Part shown: in pieces, positions 47,579 through 58,500 of the stretch
How the letters are laid out: each line of letters begins with the position of its first letter
Numbering within the stretch: position 1 is the stretch's first letter
NCBI GenBank assembly: GCA_964247055.1
Contig: OZ176050.1
Span: 12,834,001-12,898,000, forward strand
Source: Paragordius varius
Taxonomy: Eukaryota; Nematomorpha
Length of the DNA: 64,000 bases
Direction of reading: 5' to 3'
Position numbers and translations under genes: made by a program
The notes under the pieces: model-generated
Databases searched by the model: none
The model's input: the letters and a program-made list of their open reading frames with translations, nothing else
Told to the model about the DNA's origin: nothing

Positions 47579-50500
47579 ATGGAAAAATCTGTTGATGCAA
47601 AGCCTATTGTCAAAAAACGAAAAATCTCTTCTGTTTATTATCACATCTTTAAAGCTCTCATTGCACGAAGTTTATTTGGCCTCCATGGTTTCGTTACGAT
47701 ATGGAAAGTTGTTGAAACTTTAAACATTTTTACACTCTGGTTCTTAGCTATATCTTTGGTCGGATTACTGTTAGAAACTATTCTATGTGTGTGCTTACGA
47801 AAAGGCCAAGAAATAGCGGGGTATACATAATATTCATGTAAACATTGTTTCAAATTTTAAATCCCATACTGCCCATTCAGATGGGGCAATATAAATAAAA
47901 AATAACGAAATACGCTAAACAGCTGATTCAATACATTTTGCTATTAGGTCCATAATTGGTCGAATTTCTATAATATGGTTGTTTAAATATTTTTTCCAAT
48001 GGTTTAGCAAATTCTGATTGCATTTAATTGCCATTTTTTATTGTTGTTATTGAACCCTAACTGAAATATTAGTTTAAAGGGTACACATTGAAATAAATAA
48101 TAAATCTAATTGAAGGCCGATATCGAGTTTTAAAATTAATTTACTTTTTTAATCCAATAGATTCTGTTTCAGTATGTTCTTTTACCTGTGTGCCGTTGTA
48201 CCGTCCATTTGGCTCCTTGAATTGCATTCTGCACATCAACGAACCCAAACTTCATTCCGTTTTATCAATACGAACAAAAATAATCCAGATAATAACACTA
48301 CAAAAGATTATAATAATATAAGTGATCCCAGAGATTATAATATTTTAACATCTCAAACTAACACACTCACTCAACTTATTGGAGTTGATGTATTCCGTTA
48401 CATTGAGGTAAATTTATTAAAAAAATTAAGCTGAAATGCGTACAAATATAAAAAATATATATTTTAATTTTCGACTTTAATAGTAAAGTCTTTATTTCGA
48501 TAAAGACTTTACTATTAAAGTCGAAAATTTCAGCTTAATTTTTTTAATAAATTTCATAAATATAATGCGTAATTCCCTCAACTTTAATTGAGGTAAATTG
48601 TTTTTACAAAACGACTTAAGCCATATATTTAAGGGTCTATGTTGTAAAAACCCCTAGTGTTGCATAAAAATTAAGAATAAATGGTACAGTCATGTATCGT
48701 TTATTTTATTAGAAATTTATTTTTTTTCGTTAAATGGGCATTAATATTTGGTAAAGAATGGAAAAAACAAGAGCTCTATGGTAATTCTTATACTTTTTGA
48801 TGAATATGATATTGTTAATACCATAGAGCATTGGTACTCAAACCGCGGCCCTAAGAGTGCTTTAAAATTGCCCTATTACCATATTGATACTCAAATTATT
48901 TTTTTTATTGATAAATTTTTAAAATACACATAAAGGAATTTTTGCTTATTTTATAATTTTTTTTTCTTTAAATTTAATTTTGGTAATTTTTACTTTTTAC
49001 CCAATTTGAAATGTAGAAAATTTCCCTCTATTAAAATGATTTCAAAATATTGGCACACGTTGTTTCTTCTGTATTCTATTTGCTTTTTTATATTAAAATT
49101 TTTATTGCATTCCTTTTTTGTAATTAAGCAAGCCTTTCACCCAAACTTGCATATACATATTCTTTTTTGCTATGTATCATTTTTTATAACTCATTCCCAT
49201 AAAATATGTTTTAAATCAACATCATTAAATTTCGTTTTTTATATCATAATTTAAATTATATTCCTAATTTTTTAAAAAAACAACATGATATCTAAACATA
49301 AATTCAAAGGATGAATCTAATGCTAAAAAAAGTAAGTTATCCGATTCGTTTCTTTTAAAAGAATGAGAAGAAAAATTCTTTGTCGTTTTAAATAAAAATG
49401 TTGTTACCACCTGCCTTATGTAGAAACAACATAATTATAAAAAAAATAAAATATTAAAAAACATAATACCCATCATTCTCATAAATTACCAAAAAATCAT
49501 GAGGTAAGAAACGAAAAATATAAAAAAAATTAAGGAATTATACCAGAAAGAAAAATCTATTCGGTCCGCTTTTGCCCACGAAAAAGCTGTAACATTAACT
49601 TCGTATGAAATTCGCTATATTTTAGGAAAAAATATGAAGCCGTTTACTGATTCCCAACTAATAAAAGAATGCTAATAAATGATTCCACTTTTATTTGATA
49701 AATTCCATAATAAAGAGCAAATCAGAGACAAATTAAAAAACTTCAACTTTCTGATTCAACTCGACCCATTGAAGATATGTCTAAATATATATTAACAAAA
49801 CATTTTTGCCTCTGAAAAAGTAATATTTTAGTATTGCTATTGATTGTAGCACTGATATTAGTTCAACACCCCAATATGCGCTCGTGAGATTTTGCAACGA
49901 AAATTTTTATCAATGAATAATACCACGAGAGGAAGTGATTTTCTCAAAATAATTAGCACTTTTTTCGATTATAATGATTTATAGATGAAAAAATTGGTTT
50001 TGATCTGCACAGATGGCTGTCCCTCTATGATTGGAATAAACATTATCAAAATGTTTTAATTTTTACATTGTGCAAAACAGGTTTTTAGTTCGATTTACAT
50101 GCGATCCGCAAAAAATTCATTGTGCTGATTTATATATTTATGTGCATATGTGTCAAATAGCTATGAAATGTTTGCCATTACAAGGTTGGCCCTTGAAAAA
50201 AAATATACTTGATTTGGCCCGTCATATTTTTTTATTGAGTACCACTACCATAGAGCTCTTAATTTTTCCATTCCTTATACCAAATATTTATATCCCTTTA
50301 AAGAAAAAAAAATTTTGATAAAAAAGGATACATGACAGTAAAATCTAAGCATGTTAACACATGTAAGTTTTATCTGCAACACAAGGTTTAATCTTAATAT
50401 TTCAATATTTTTGTTAAAACGATCAATAAAGAAATAAAAACAAATCAACCCTTACCCCTATCTAACAACCAATAAACCATTCATGTAGCTTATGTTTGGA

Positions 50501-51353
50501 TAATTTCTATTTATACTTTTTAATTCTATTTAATTATCCTTTATCGTTATATTACGGATTTTAACAATTGTTATTATAAAACACTGTTTGCTAGAAAATT
50601 ATTTATACCTTTTTTCCCATTATTTAACTTATCGATTTCAAAATAGTAACTAATTTAGAAATAACTCGGTAAGCATCGGTTAACAACATAATGTAATTTG
50701 TATAAACTACCTAATAACCTTTCTAGGAACATACACCCGTGTTTATGGATGAAGCTATGTGGACTCATGTTTTGGAACAAATCCTATTGGTCGTCATTAT
50801 TTTGGCCCGCTGGCTTCTACCCAAAGGTAAAATGAGTCGTGACCAACTTTCACAATTACTTTTAGTCCATATCGGGATTTCGGCTGACATCATCGAGTTT
50901 CTTGACATGTTTAATGACGAAACTGTGAAATATCACCTAAAGCTTTGTAAAATTATACTTGCCCTGTGGTCTTGGAGTTTAGTTCAATTCCTTTTCGTTA
51001 CACCATTTTCAGCAGGGAGAAAACCAAGATTTGTTTGGTTACCGCTATGGAATCACAGTAGTCGATCGTATCTAACCGATATGTCATACATAAACATTCA
51101 TGTAATGTCTTTACTATTTACCTTATTCATGCAAGATGGTCCTTTCTTAGCCATGAGACTTGTATTAATTTTACGATTCGGTGCCGTAAATTATATGATG
51201 ATATTTTTCACATGTAAAAATGCACTAATCACAGCATTGCAATTATACCGCCTTTGGGTCGTACTCTATGAAAACTACCGAGGTCGTAAAAAACTTAAAC
51301 TTATAAACATAAAACGAACCAGCATTCTTCCTGTAACCAGAAGATCTGTGTAG
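47579..51353 (+). CDS. TMEM26: Transmembrane protein 26 homologue
   Basis: Three exons, 47579-47820, 48161-48407 and 50727-51353, in phases 2 and 0, give 371 residues, close to human TMEM26 (368). It is a multi-pass membrane protein. Shared landmarks, in order, are: ARSLFGLHGFVTIWKVVE in helix 1; FFYLCAVVPSIWLLELH (human IFLYLISIVPSLWLLELH); a hydrophilic Asn-rich loop; ILLVVIILARWLLPKGKMSR; DQLSQLLLVHIGISADIIEF; FTLFMQDGPFLAMRLVLILR; and NALITALQLYRLWVVLYENY. Vertebrate TMEM26 is a beige-fat surface marker of unknown biochemical role. An AATAAA lies at 51371-51376. Intron 2 (2.3 kb) is filled by a palindrome, a MITE and a hAT copy; intron 1 (340 bp) shows no feature. Confidence 0.93.
48403..48600. 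repeat. Inverted duplication at the exon 2 donor of TMEM26
   Basis: The end of exon 2 and start of intron 2 (AAATTTATTAAAAAAATTAA, then GCTGAAA) reappear inverted at about 48530-48557. Between them is a near-perfect hairpin (TTCGACTTTAATAGTAAAGT and its complement). TTGAGGTAAATT of the splice site also recurs in direct orientation near 48588. Confidence 0.75.
48687..50338. repeat. CAGTCATGTAT MITE split by a hAT element
   Basis: The left half (48687-48828) and right half (50256-50338) together reproduce the MITE seen whole at 6577-6804. They start CAGTCATGTATCGTTTATTT and end GGATACATGACAG, with TA on both sides. Confidence 0.88.
48829..50247 (+). mobile_element. hAT DNA transposon, ZBED/Buster-like, decayed
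   Basis: 1,419 bp bounded by an 8-bp duplication CCATAGAG (48821-48828 and 50248-50255). The ends are CATTGGTACTCAAACC and, on the complement, TAGTGGTACTCAA, normal for hAT. Between them fragments of a hAT transposase read in several frames with stops: FAHEKAVTLTSYEIRYIL, GKNMKPFTDSQLIKEC, NKEQIRDKLKNFNFL, TRGSDFLKIISTFFDYNDL and LICTDGCPSMIG. These match the ZBED/SCAND3-like branch of hAT. It inserted into a MITE that already lay in TMEM26 intron 2. The transposase is clearly inactive. Confidence 0.9.
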
Positions 51354-51599
51354 TAAATGTACATTTATTTAATAAATATATATATTTCATCCATAAAAAT
51401 TTACTTATTTGAATGTTAAACTTCAGTTAACTATTTGGGAACAATAATTATTATTTTATAATTTTGAATATGTATTAAAATAGAAAATTAGCTTTTGAAA
51501 TAAACAAAATTATAATAAAATATGGGAATCTACATAATTATCCACATTTATGATAATAATTAGTATGAACAACGATTATACTGGAAAATTTGGTAAGTA

Positions 51600-54065
51600 T
51601 ACCATTTCCCAGTCTAAATAAACGTTTTCCCAGTCAATCGAAACGTTTTCCCAGTCAATCGAAACATTTTCCCAGTCAATCGAAACATTTTCCCAGTCAA
51701 TAAAAACGTTTTCCCAGTCAATCGAAACGTTTTCCCAGTCAATTGAAACGTTTTCCCAATCAATCGAAACGTTTTCCCAGTCAATAAAAACGTTTTCCCA
51801 GTCAATAAAAACGGTTTTATTTTTGATAATAAATATCAAAACAAGATACAAAAATAACTTTTAACCATTATCAGCGTAATATAAGGATATTATTTTGCAA
51901 AAAAACACAATTATTGAATGACAATTTTTCCCATATACTCCACTACACAATCTTTAACTTATCTTTGAAAGCTATATTTTATTAGCTGGATGAGTATTTA
52001 ATGGTTTTAGAGATTTTTTTAAGAAAATTAATAATTTATTTATTTTATCAATCGTTCGCATTAATATTCGGGGCTAACCTAAAATATCCAAAGTTTCGGA
52101 TTGAATTATAAAATTTAAATGTATTTTCAACTCTTTACAATCAAAAAGGAAACCTTTCAACTTTGTCCTTGATCAAAATACTGTTTTAAAAAATAATTTT
52201 ACGATGAAAAAGTTGATTTTTTGATGAAAAAATATATTGGATAGAATACAAATACATAATATTATGGTACGCAAGTTTATGTTAATTTGAGATGTTTAAG
52301 TATGAAATTTTAATGTTTAAGGGCTAACTGAAACACAAATGGTATATAATCTGATTACCTATATACAATGCAGCGATTATAACGAGTTGATAACCTTTTC
52401 TGTGACTATCTGGTGTGCAATAACTAAAAATATTATACCATTATTTTCTTGTCTGCTTTTAATTTATTGGATAAATACCTTACGTTGATTATTTTGCATA
52501 TATCAGATTATCTATATAAGGTATTCATTTAATTTGGTAATTTTTTAGTAATGTCAGAAACAGGAACCAAGAAAAAATTAGTTATATCTCAACAAGATAG
52601 AAAACGATTAGTAAAACGAGTTTGATGGAGAATGGACTGTGGATGTATCAAAGGATTTAGATATAAACTATAATACTGCTCGTCAAATTATGTATAAATA
52701 TAAAAAAAACAATAGTTCAGAAATTCTAACTCGTGGAGGCACTAAAAACAAAAAAATTACGGAAGATATTATGCATTTCATTGATAATAAACTAACTTAT
52801 CAGCCGTCATTATAACCAGTTAAAAAAAATTTTGGAAGATGAAAAAAAAATAAAATTATCTAAATCCTCTATAGACCGAGTAATCAAATCTTTAAAAATA
52901 ACTTTGAAGTTAGCCCATCATCTTAATGAAAAAGTCAATGATCCTCAAATAATAGATTTAAGGAAAAAATACGCAATATGGTTTCACAATCTTTCTCCGA
53001 TGACTTAACAAACATTATTTATTTGGATGAATGCGGTTATAATAACCATATTAGAAGAAGCCAAGGTCGATCCAAAAGTGGCACGAGAGCCAATATTGTG
53101 GTGCCTAGCGTAAGAGGCAGAAACATCACTTTTTTTGGAGCTCTGTCATTAAGAGGTATGGTTTATTACGAAATAGAAAGCCAAAGAACAGTCAATTCCC
53201 AACGCTTTACAAGTTTTTTTGATGGACTTTGTGAAAATTTAAAGCGGGACGATATTCAATATCATTTTATTATGGACAATGCACGGATTCATAAAAAAAA
53301 TGAATTAAAAGGTAGAGCCGATTTATACAAATACAAAATTGATTTTTTGTCCCCGTACAGTTATATGTTGAACCCAATCGAAATGGCATTTTCAAAAATG
53401 AAAAATTTTGTCCGACAAAATATTATATTAAATAATATGAATGCGAATGTGGAATTAGTGAATCTGATATAATTGGCAGCGGGCTCCATAACATCGGAGG
53501 ATAGCAGAAATTATATTGAAATAATGACAAATATGGTAAAGGCGGCAGCCGGTCTTCCTTATATGTGATCTTTTTATAACATATACAATAAATGAAAACC
53601 ATTTTTTAATATATTATCTAAATTTGTCTCTTTAATAAAATCAAACAATGATTGATTTATTCAGGTATATTTGTGCAGTAATAGTTCAACTTTTTAAAAA
53701 TAAGTCATTAAAGATTGTGTTGTGGAATATATGGGAAAAATTGTCATTAAATAATTGTGTTTTTTTGCAAAATTTTATCCTAATATTACGCTGATAATGG
53801 TTAAAAGTTATTTTTGTATCTTGTTTTGATATTTATTATCAAAAATAAAACCGTTTTTATTGACTGGGAAAACGTTTCGATTGATTGGGAAAACGTTTCA
53901 ATTGACTGGGAAAACGTTTCGATTGACTGGGAAAACGTTTTTATTGACTGGGAAAATGTTTCGATTGACTGGGAAAATGTTTCGATTGACTGGGAAAATG
54001 TTTCGATTGACTGGGAAAATGTTTCGATTGACTGGGAAAACGTTTATTTAGACTGGGAAATGGTA
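51600..54065 (+). mobile_element. Tc1/mariner-type transposon with 21-bp-repeat inverted ends
   Basis: About 2.47 kb with TA on both sides and termini TACCATTTCCCAGTC / GACTGGGAAATGGTA. The terminal inverted repeats are about 360 bp each (51600-51957 and 53714-54065). Each holds nine tandem 21-bp units after the terminal one, with core TTTTCCCAGTCAATCGAAAC. A DDE transposase remnant lies between (52549-53567). The unit order is nearly the same in both arms, including shared variants (CCCAATC, AATAAAAA), so the arms are kept alike or are young. The coding part is more decayed than the ends suggest. The stretch 51957-52549 has no recognised content. Confidence 0.9.
52549..53567 (+). pseudogene. 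IS630/Tc1-mariner-like DDE transposase, frameshifted
   Basis: The longest open piece, 52978-53472, has the catalytic Asp in NIIYLDECGYN, then RRSQGRSKSGTRAN, the second Asp in YHFIMDNARIHKK, and LSPYSYMLNPIEMAFSKMKN with the third acidic residue (DD[E] with NPIE). The N-terminal part starts at MSETGTKKKLVISQQDRKRL (52549). It then shifts frame and continues with helix-turn-helix-like text (DVSKDLDINYNTARQIMYKY) and later KIKLSKSSIDRVIKSLKI. At least three frameshifts or stops lie before 52978, and the C-terminal end is in another frame. So it is a dead copy. I see no CENPB or other fused domain. Confidence 0.88.
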
Positions 54066-54070
54066 TATTA

Positions 54071-54950
54071 ATGAAGCTCATTTTTTTCAGTTTCTCTATG
54101 TATATTCTCTCCGAGGCATCTCAAATGTTAATTAAAAAAAGTGTAATTACATAAATGAAAGATTTATACCAGTCCAAAGATTTTTAAGCCGAATATAATA
54201 AGAGTTACAACACACGCATTTTTAGCTTAAAAAATTTGGTGGGCGCATTGAAAATATAACAAATAGACATTAATAAGTAATTTATCATATAGCAAAGGGA
54301 TAAAAAATCTACCACAATATATCTACAAATTATTGATATTCTTTCCGTTTAAATTTGGAAATATTCAGATTTTCCAATAAAAATCAACTAAAATATAAAA
54401 ATTGAATTTTATCTTTACAGTTTTTGTTTATGAAAATTTCGAATGAATAATATATTCACGCTAAAGATATCTGAGTACTCAAAATCCAATTTATGAGAGG
54501 TATAAAAATTTTTAGAGCCTTAAAATAACCATTTACCGAACAATTAATAGTGTTAATAAAATAGATATAATTCTGAATATATAATAAAATAAGGTAAATG
54601 ATAATTTTAGATTTATTTTTTTTTAAAGTTTTCGGGCTGTAAAATTTTTGATAAGGCTTGAATACCCGTGTTTTAAAAGTATCATTTATTCAACCATCTA
54701 ATTTTTTAATCTGACTTCAGTCCCACACTACCTGAAAATAGTAGGTATAGAAAAATTTTGCTCTCTTTTATTTGAAAAATTTATCCATAAACAAATTATC
54801 ATATATTAATATTTGTTCTGATACAGTCTAAAATTTAGGACTTGAAAATGTAATGCATTAATGTATTAATAGAGAAATGATTTAAGGACAGGCTTTCTTT
54901 AAACGAGTAGTCATATTAACACAAACTCTTATTTTTATATTTTAATATGC
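54071..54950. other. Gene-less stretch
   Basis: AT-rich, with no exon chain or repeat that I recognise. Confidence 0.4.
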
Positions 54951-54954
54951 TATT

Positions 54955-55193
54955 TTAGCAAAGCACATACGTCCATAAGACGTGTTGCGTGTTGTAAACC
55001 TTTGCCTTAGGTTTTCTCTTGTACTATTAGAAAATCTACTACAGGATTATATAAATATGACATATTTTAATCTTTGTATGTTTTGGGATTCGATTTAGAT
55101 AGATAGCGCTTTGACGATCCGACAAAAATCTGCGGATCCAACGCCGCACAAGAATATAAATGCAAAAACTGCGGCAAGCAACTGATTATTCAT
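54955..55193 (-). CDS. Possible secreted-peptide gene (two exons)
   Basis: ATG at 55193 opens MNNQLLAAVFAFIFLCGVGS followed by A-D-F-C-R. This is a textbook signal peptide with a likely cut after VGSA. Its GC content is clearly above the local level. The frame stops soon after (SI-stop), so a splice is needed. Donors at T|GTCGGA (phase 1, after 55124) or ATC|GTCAAA (phase 0, after 55116) fit an acceptor CTAAG|GC at 55005. The following segment is open in all three frames: KGLQHATRLMDVCALLK in phase 1, AKVYNTQHVLWTYVLC in phase 0. The mature peptide would be about 20 residues with two Cys. Family unknown. On the other strand the same bases read EYKCKNCGKQL, which I rate lower. The stretch 55194-55543 shows nothing further. 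Confidence 0.4.
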
Positions 55194-55543
55194 ATTTTGA
55201 CAATAATGTATTAGGGGAATAAAACGCATTTTAGATCCCAGGACTATGCAAAAAAGGCAATTTTTGTATTTAGCAATTAGTCTGATAATTTTTAAATAAA
55301 TACTGTATAAAAACTACCACTATTCCTCACGATAAAATAAATAATAATTTATTTTTGGAATACAAATATATTGCAAGATGCTCCAAATAATCCAAACACC
55401 ATGTTCCCTTTTCTGGTCGTCAAACACATACTTTTACATAATAAAGCAGCATAATAAATATTTTTAGCGTCTGTCTACCAGACACACACAAGTGACATTC
55501 AAAAGCAATCAATATTGCTAAATTATAATGCATGCATGCTGGA

Positions 55544-58500
55544 TCAAAAATCAATGTAATCATCATCGCCATCATTATCTGAGAGGTGCCCATTCATTGC
55601 TGTATGATCATGAGTTGAGATCAAAAAGTCAGAATCATTCCAATGTTCACCCCGCATTTGAGCAAGCAATTGCGCAGCTCCAACTTCACCATCTTCTTCT
55701 TGTTCACCTGCTATTAAGTTCGTGCCGTTTGTAAGTCCTCTTTTAACTGTATAATTTTGTTGACCCTTGTCGTCATCATCATTATTGTGACTAGTTGGAC
55801 TCATTAATACTGATTCAGTATCGTCCTCCTCATCTTCACTATCATTATCGGAATAAGGGGGATCGGAATCATTGATGGTTTTTTCAGTTATTTTTATACC
55901 ATTAATTTCTTCAGTGTGTTGATCTTTCATAGCCTTAATAATTGGATATTTTGGAAGACTTTCACCAGGCAAGATTTCAACGTCATCGACCAAAGTAGTG
56001 GATTGGTCATTATGTAAATTCTTTGTAGTTGCGGGTATAAAATATATAGATGTTGACGGAATGTTTGAGTCATTAGTATCGGCTTTAGTTGTTTGATGAG
56101 CGGTAGATTGTCGTCGCTTTGACTCAAATAATTCCTGGGATTTTGGGCTAAATCTAACTCTCTTCCCTGTGGCATGAGGTGTATTTTGATATTTCTCAGA
56201 TGTCTGTGATGATTGCATTTCTGATTTAAACTCCAAGGCAGTTAGTTCCGAATTAAATGAATTATCAAACTTGATGTTTGTAGCAAAGGTTTGACTAAAA
56301 AACAAAATAAAATATTGAGTAGAGTATTAAATAAGTATTCAAAGATAATTAATATCCATAACATAATAGATTAAAACAAAACTTAATAAACCTATCTTCT
56401 GAAAATGTATCATGCTTTTGGGTTGTTAAAATTATGCTTTCATCATTGTTAAGAGCAGCTGAATCATTTTCCATAGGATTCGGGTCAAGCAAATCCTTAA
56501 GAACGTCATAATTTATTTTGGCAGACATTTTTTTGACCTTAGGCGTCCCCGTTAAAACTGTTTTATGTCCCATGCCTTCATTACCTAAAATGATATATTA
56601 AAAATACTTTTGCTATCAAATAAATATTTATTTAAAATGCATGCTAGGATCATATATATATTATATACAATATATGAAATTATAAAAAAGATTCTAAAAA
56701 AAGAGAAAAACATTCTTATTAAATAATATTAGATAATAGACTTAAAAATAACTTTTAATACTCAAAACAAACACTATTTTACATATGATTAAATTATGGT
56801 TAGGAATACAATGTTTAGATAAAACAAATGGCCCCCAAATAATTTATACATAATAAGCTCTTGCTTAATTTACATTTTTTTTTCGCCTATTATCGGTCGG
56901 TAGTAAAATCTTACCAGATGACATTGTGGCACTACCACCACCTCTTTTCCCAGATTTGTTATTATTACTGGCAGAGGATTTCGTCGTTGATTTTAACCCG
57001 TCATTTTTTCCACCATCATCATTATTCATAGAATCATCAATGTTATCATTATTCGATAGTGTGTTATTGCTTTTTTCCTCTTTAGCCTTTCTCCGTTCCT
57101 CCATAAAAGGGCCAAATTGACGTTCCCAAAGTTGAGTTTTAAGGGCGACTTCATGTGGGCCCAGCAGTAAGGCTTCAATTTCATCATCATCAATGTCCGA
57201 ATAATATAGCTCAGCATGATGATGACTGTTGGGAGGAGATGTTGCTTCTTCGTAGTCGTTGTTACATTTTGTAATGGTATTATCTGATACCATGCATGAT
57301 TTTAAGCCATCACTAGAGCATAATATAAAATGGAAAATTTATATGATTGTAGGTGTTATATTGTGAATTTTTAAATTATATGTCTTAGAATAGAGATGTA
57401 TTAGTTGAATTTATTATGACAAGGATTGCCTATACAAATCTGAAATATAAAAAAGTTTATAAGTTTTTTATAATAAATTATTAATATTGAATATAATTTT
57501 AATATGCGATCTTTCCACTTTTTTGAAATAGAAGTTGTTTTAAGTAACAACGATTGAAAAAGCACAATGTAAGTAAAGAAAATAAAATTAGAAAACAGAT
57601 ATTTATGTAGCGTGAAAAATACGCGTAATTTATTAAAAAATCCTACCGATTGATTTCTGAAGTAGTATTTGAATCCGTTAAACCGCCCAATGATTCGATT
57701 GTAGGAAGATATTTGTTACCTGCAAATGTTTGTGTAAATAAAATATCATTAATATAGAGACATTTTGCTCATTTTAAAATAATAGTATAAGATATAAATT
57801 TTTGAATTTACAACATTAAAAACGCAAATTTTTGATTTAGATAACAAAAATATGTGTATTGAAATTCAAATCACAAGTACATACCGATATTTCGTTTGGT
57901 CTCTGGAGTCAAAGCTATTATATTTTCATCTTTTATACCATTTGTTGATTCAATTGAAAAACCATTTTTGCCCGGCAAAACGCCTTCATTTTCAAGGACC
58001 TGAGAAAGGGCTTGTTGATCAATCAGCGCTATAGCAGTGCATTCCTCATCATCTATAAATCAGAATTTAAAAAAAATTTCTAAACTATTTAATGGAAGGT
58101 TGAATTTATCAATAATTTTTTAACCTCATTAAGTTCCATATAATTTTACGTTGTAAATAAGAAAAAATGAAATGATTACATATATGTATTTATTGATAAT
58201 ATTAATATTTCATTCTTGACCATTTGCAAGAAAATTTTTTGTTACCAGTAAAATTATGTCTACATCATATTTTATATGCAAAAATGATTTCTAAAGAAAA
58301 AAAATATGTAAATTTAACAATCAATACAACCCCAGTATAAATTAATACATATAAAAATTAAACAAAACCATAAAAGGCGTACGTACTAGGATTCAATGGG
58401 ATAGTTGTGCAAAGTAAACCAAAATTTTTTCGTTTTGCCATTTTGCTTTTTGCCAGCTCTTGTTCGATTTGCGTTTGTAATCCCTTAATTTCCTCCTTTA

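Noticed and set aside
49006-49254. Hydrophobic 82-residue frame
   Set aside because: AT-rich Phe/Ile/Leu text inside the decayed hAT element, with no homology or gene signals.
51600-51815. CRISPR-like array
   Set aside because: The units are adjacent with no unique spacers, and the array is mirrored at the other end of a transposon.
51576-51851. Open frames with a 7-residue repeat (SIDWENV / LTGKTFR type), also at 53814-54071
   Set aside because: They are the 21-bp transposon-end units read through; 21 is a multiple of three, so the frames stay open by arithmetic and occur in both arms.
55102-55193. + strand zinc-ribbon-like reading EYKCKNCGKQL
   Set aside because: Only one CxxC and no partner exon; the opposite strand gives a complete signal peptide with an ATG, which fits better.
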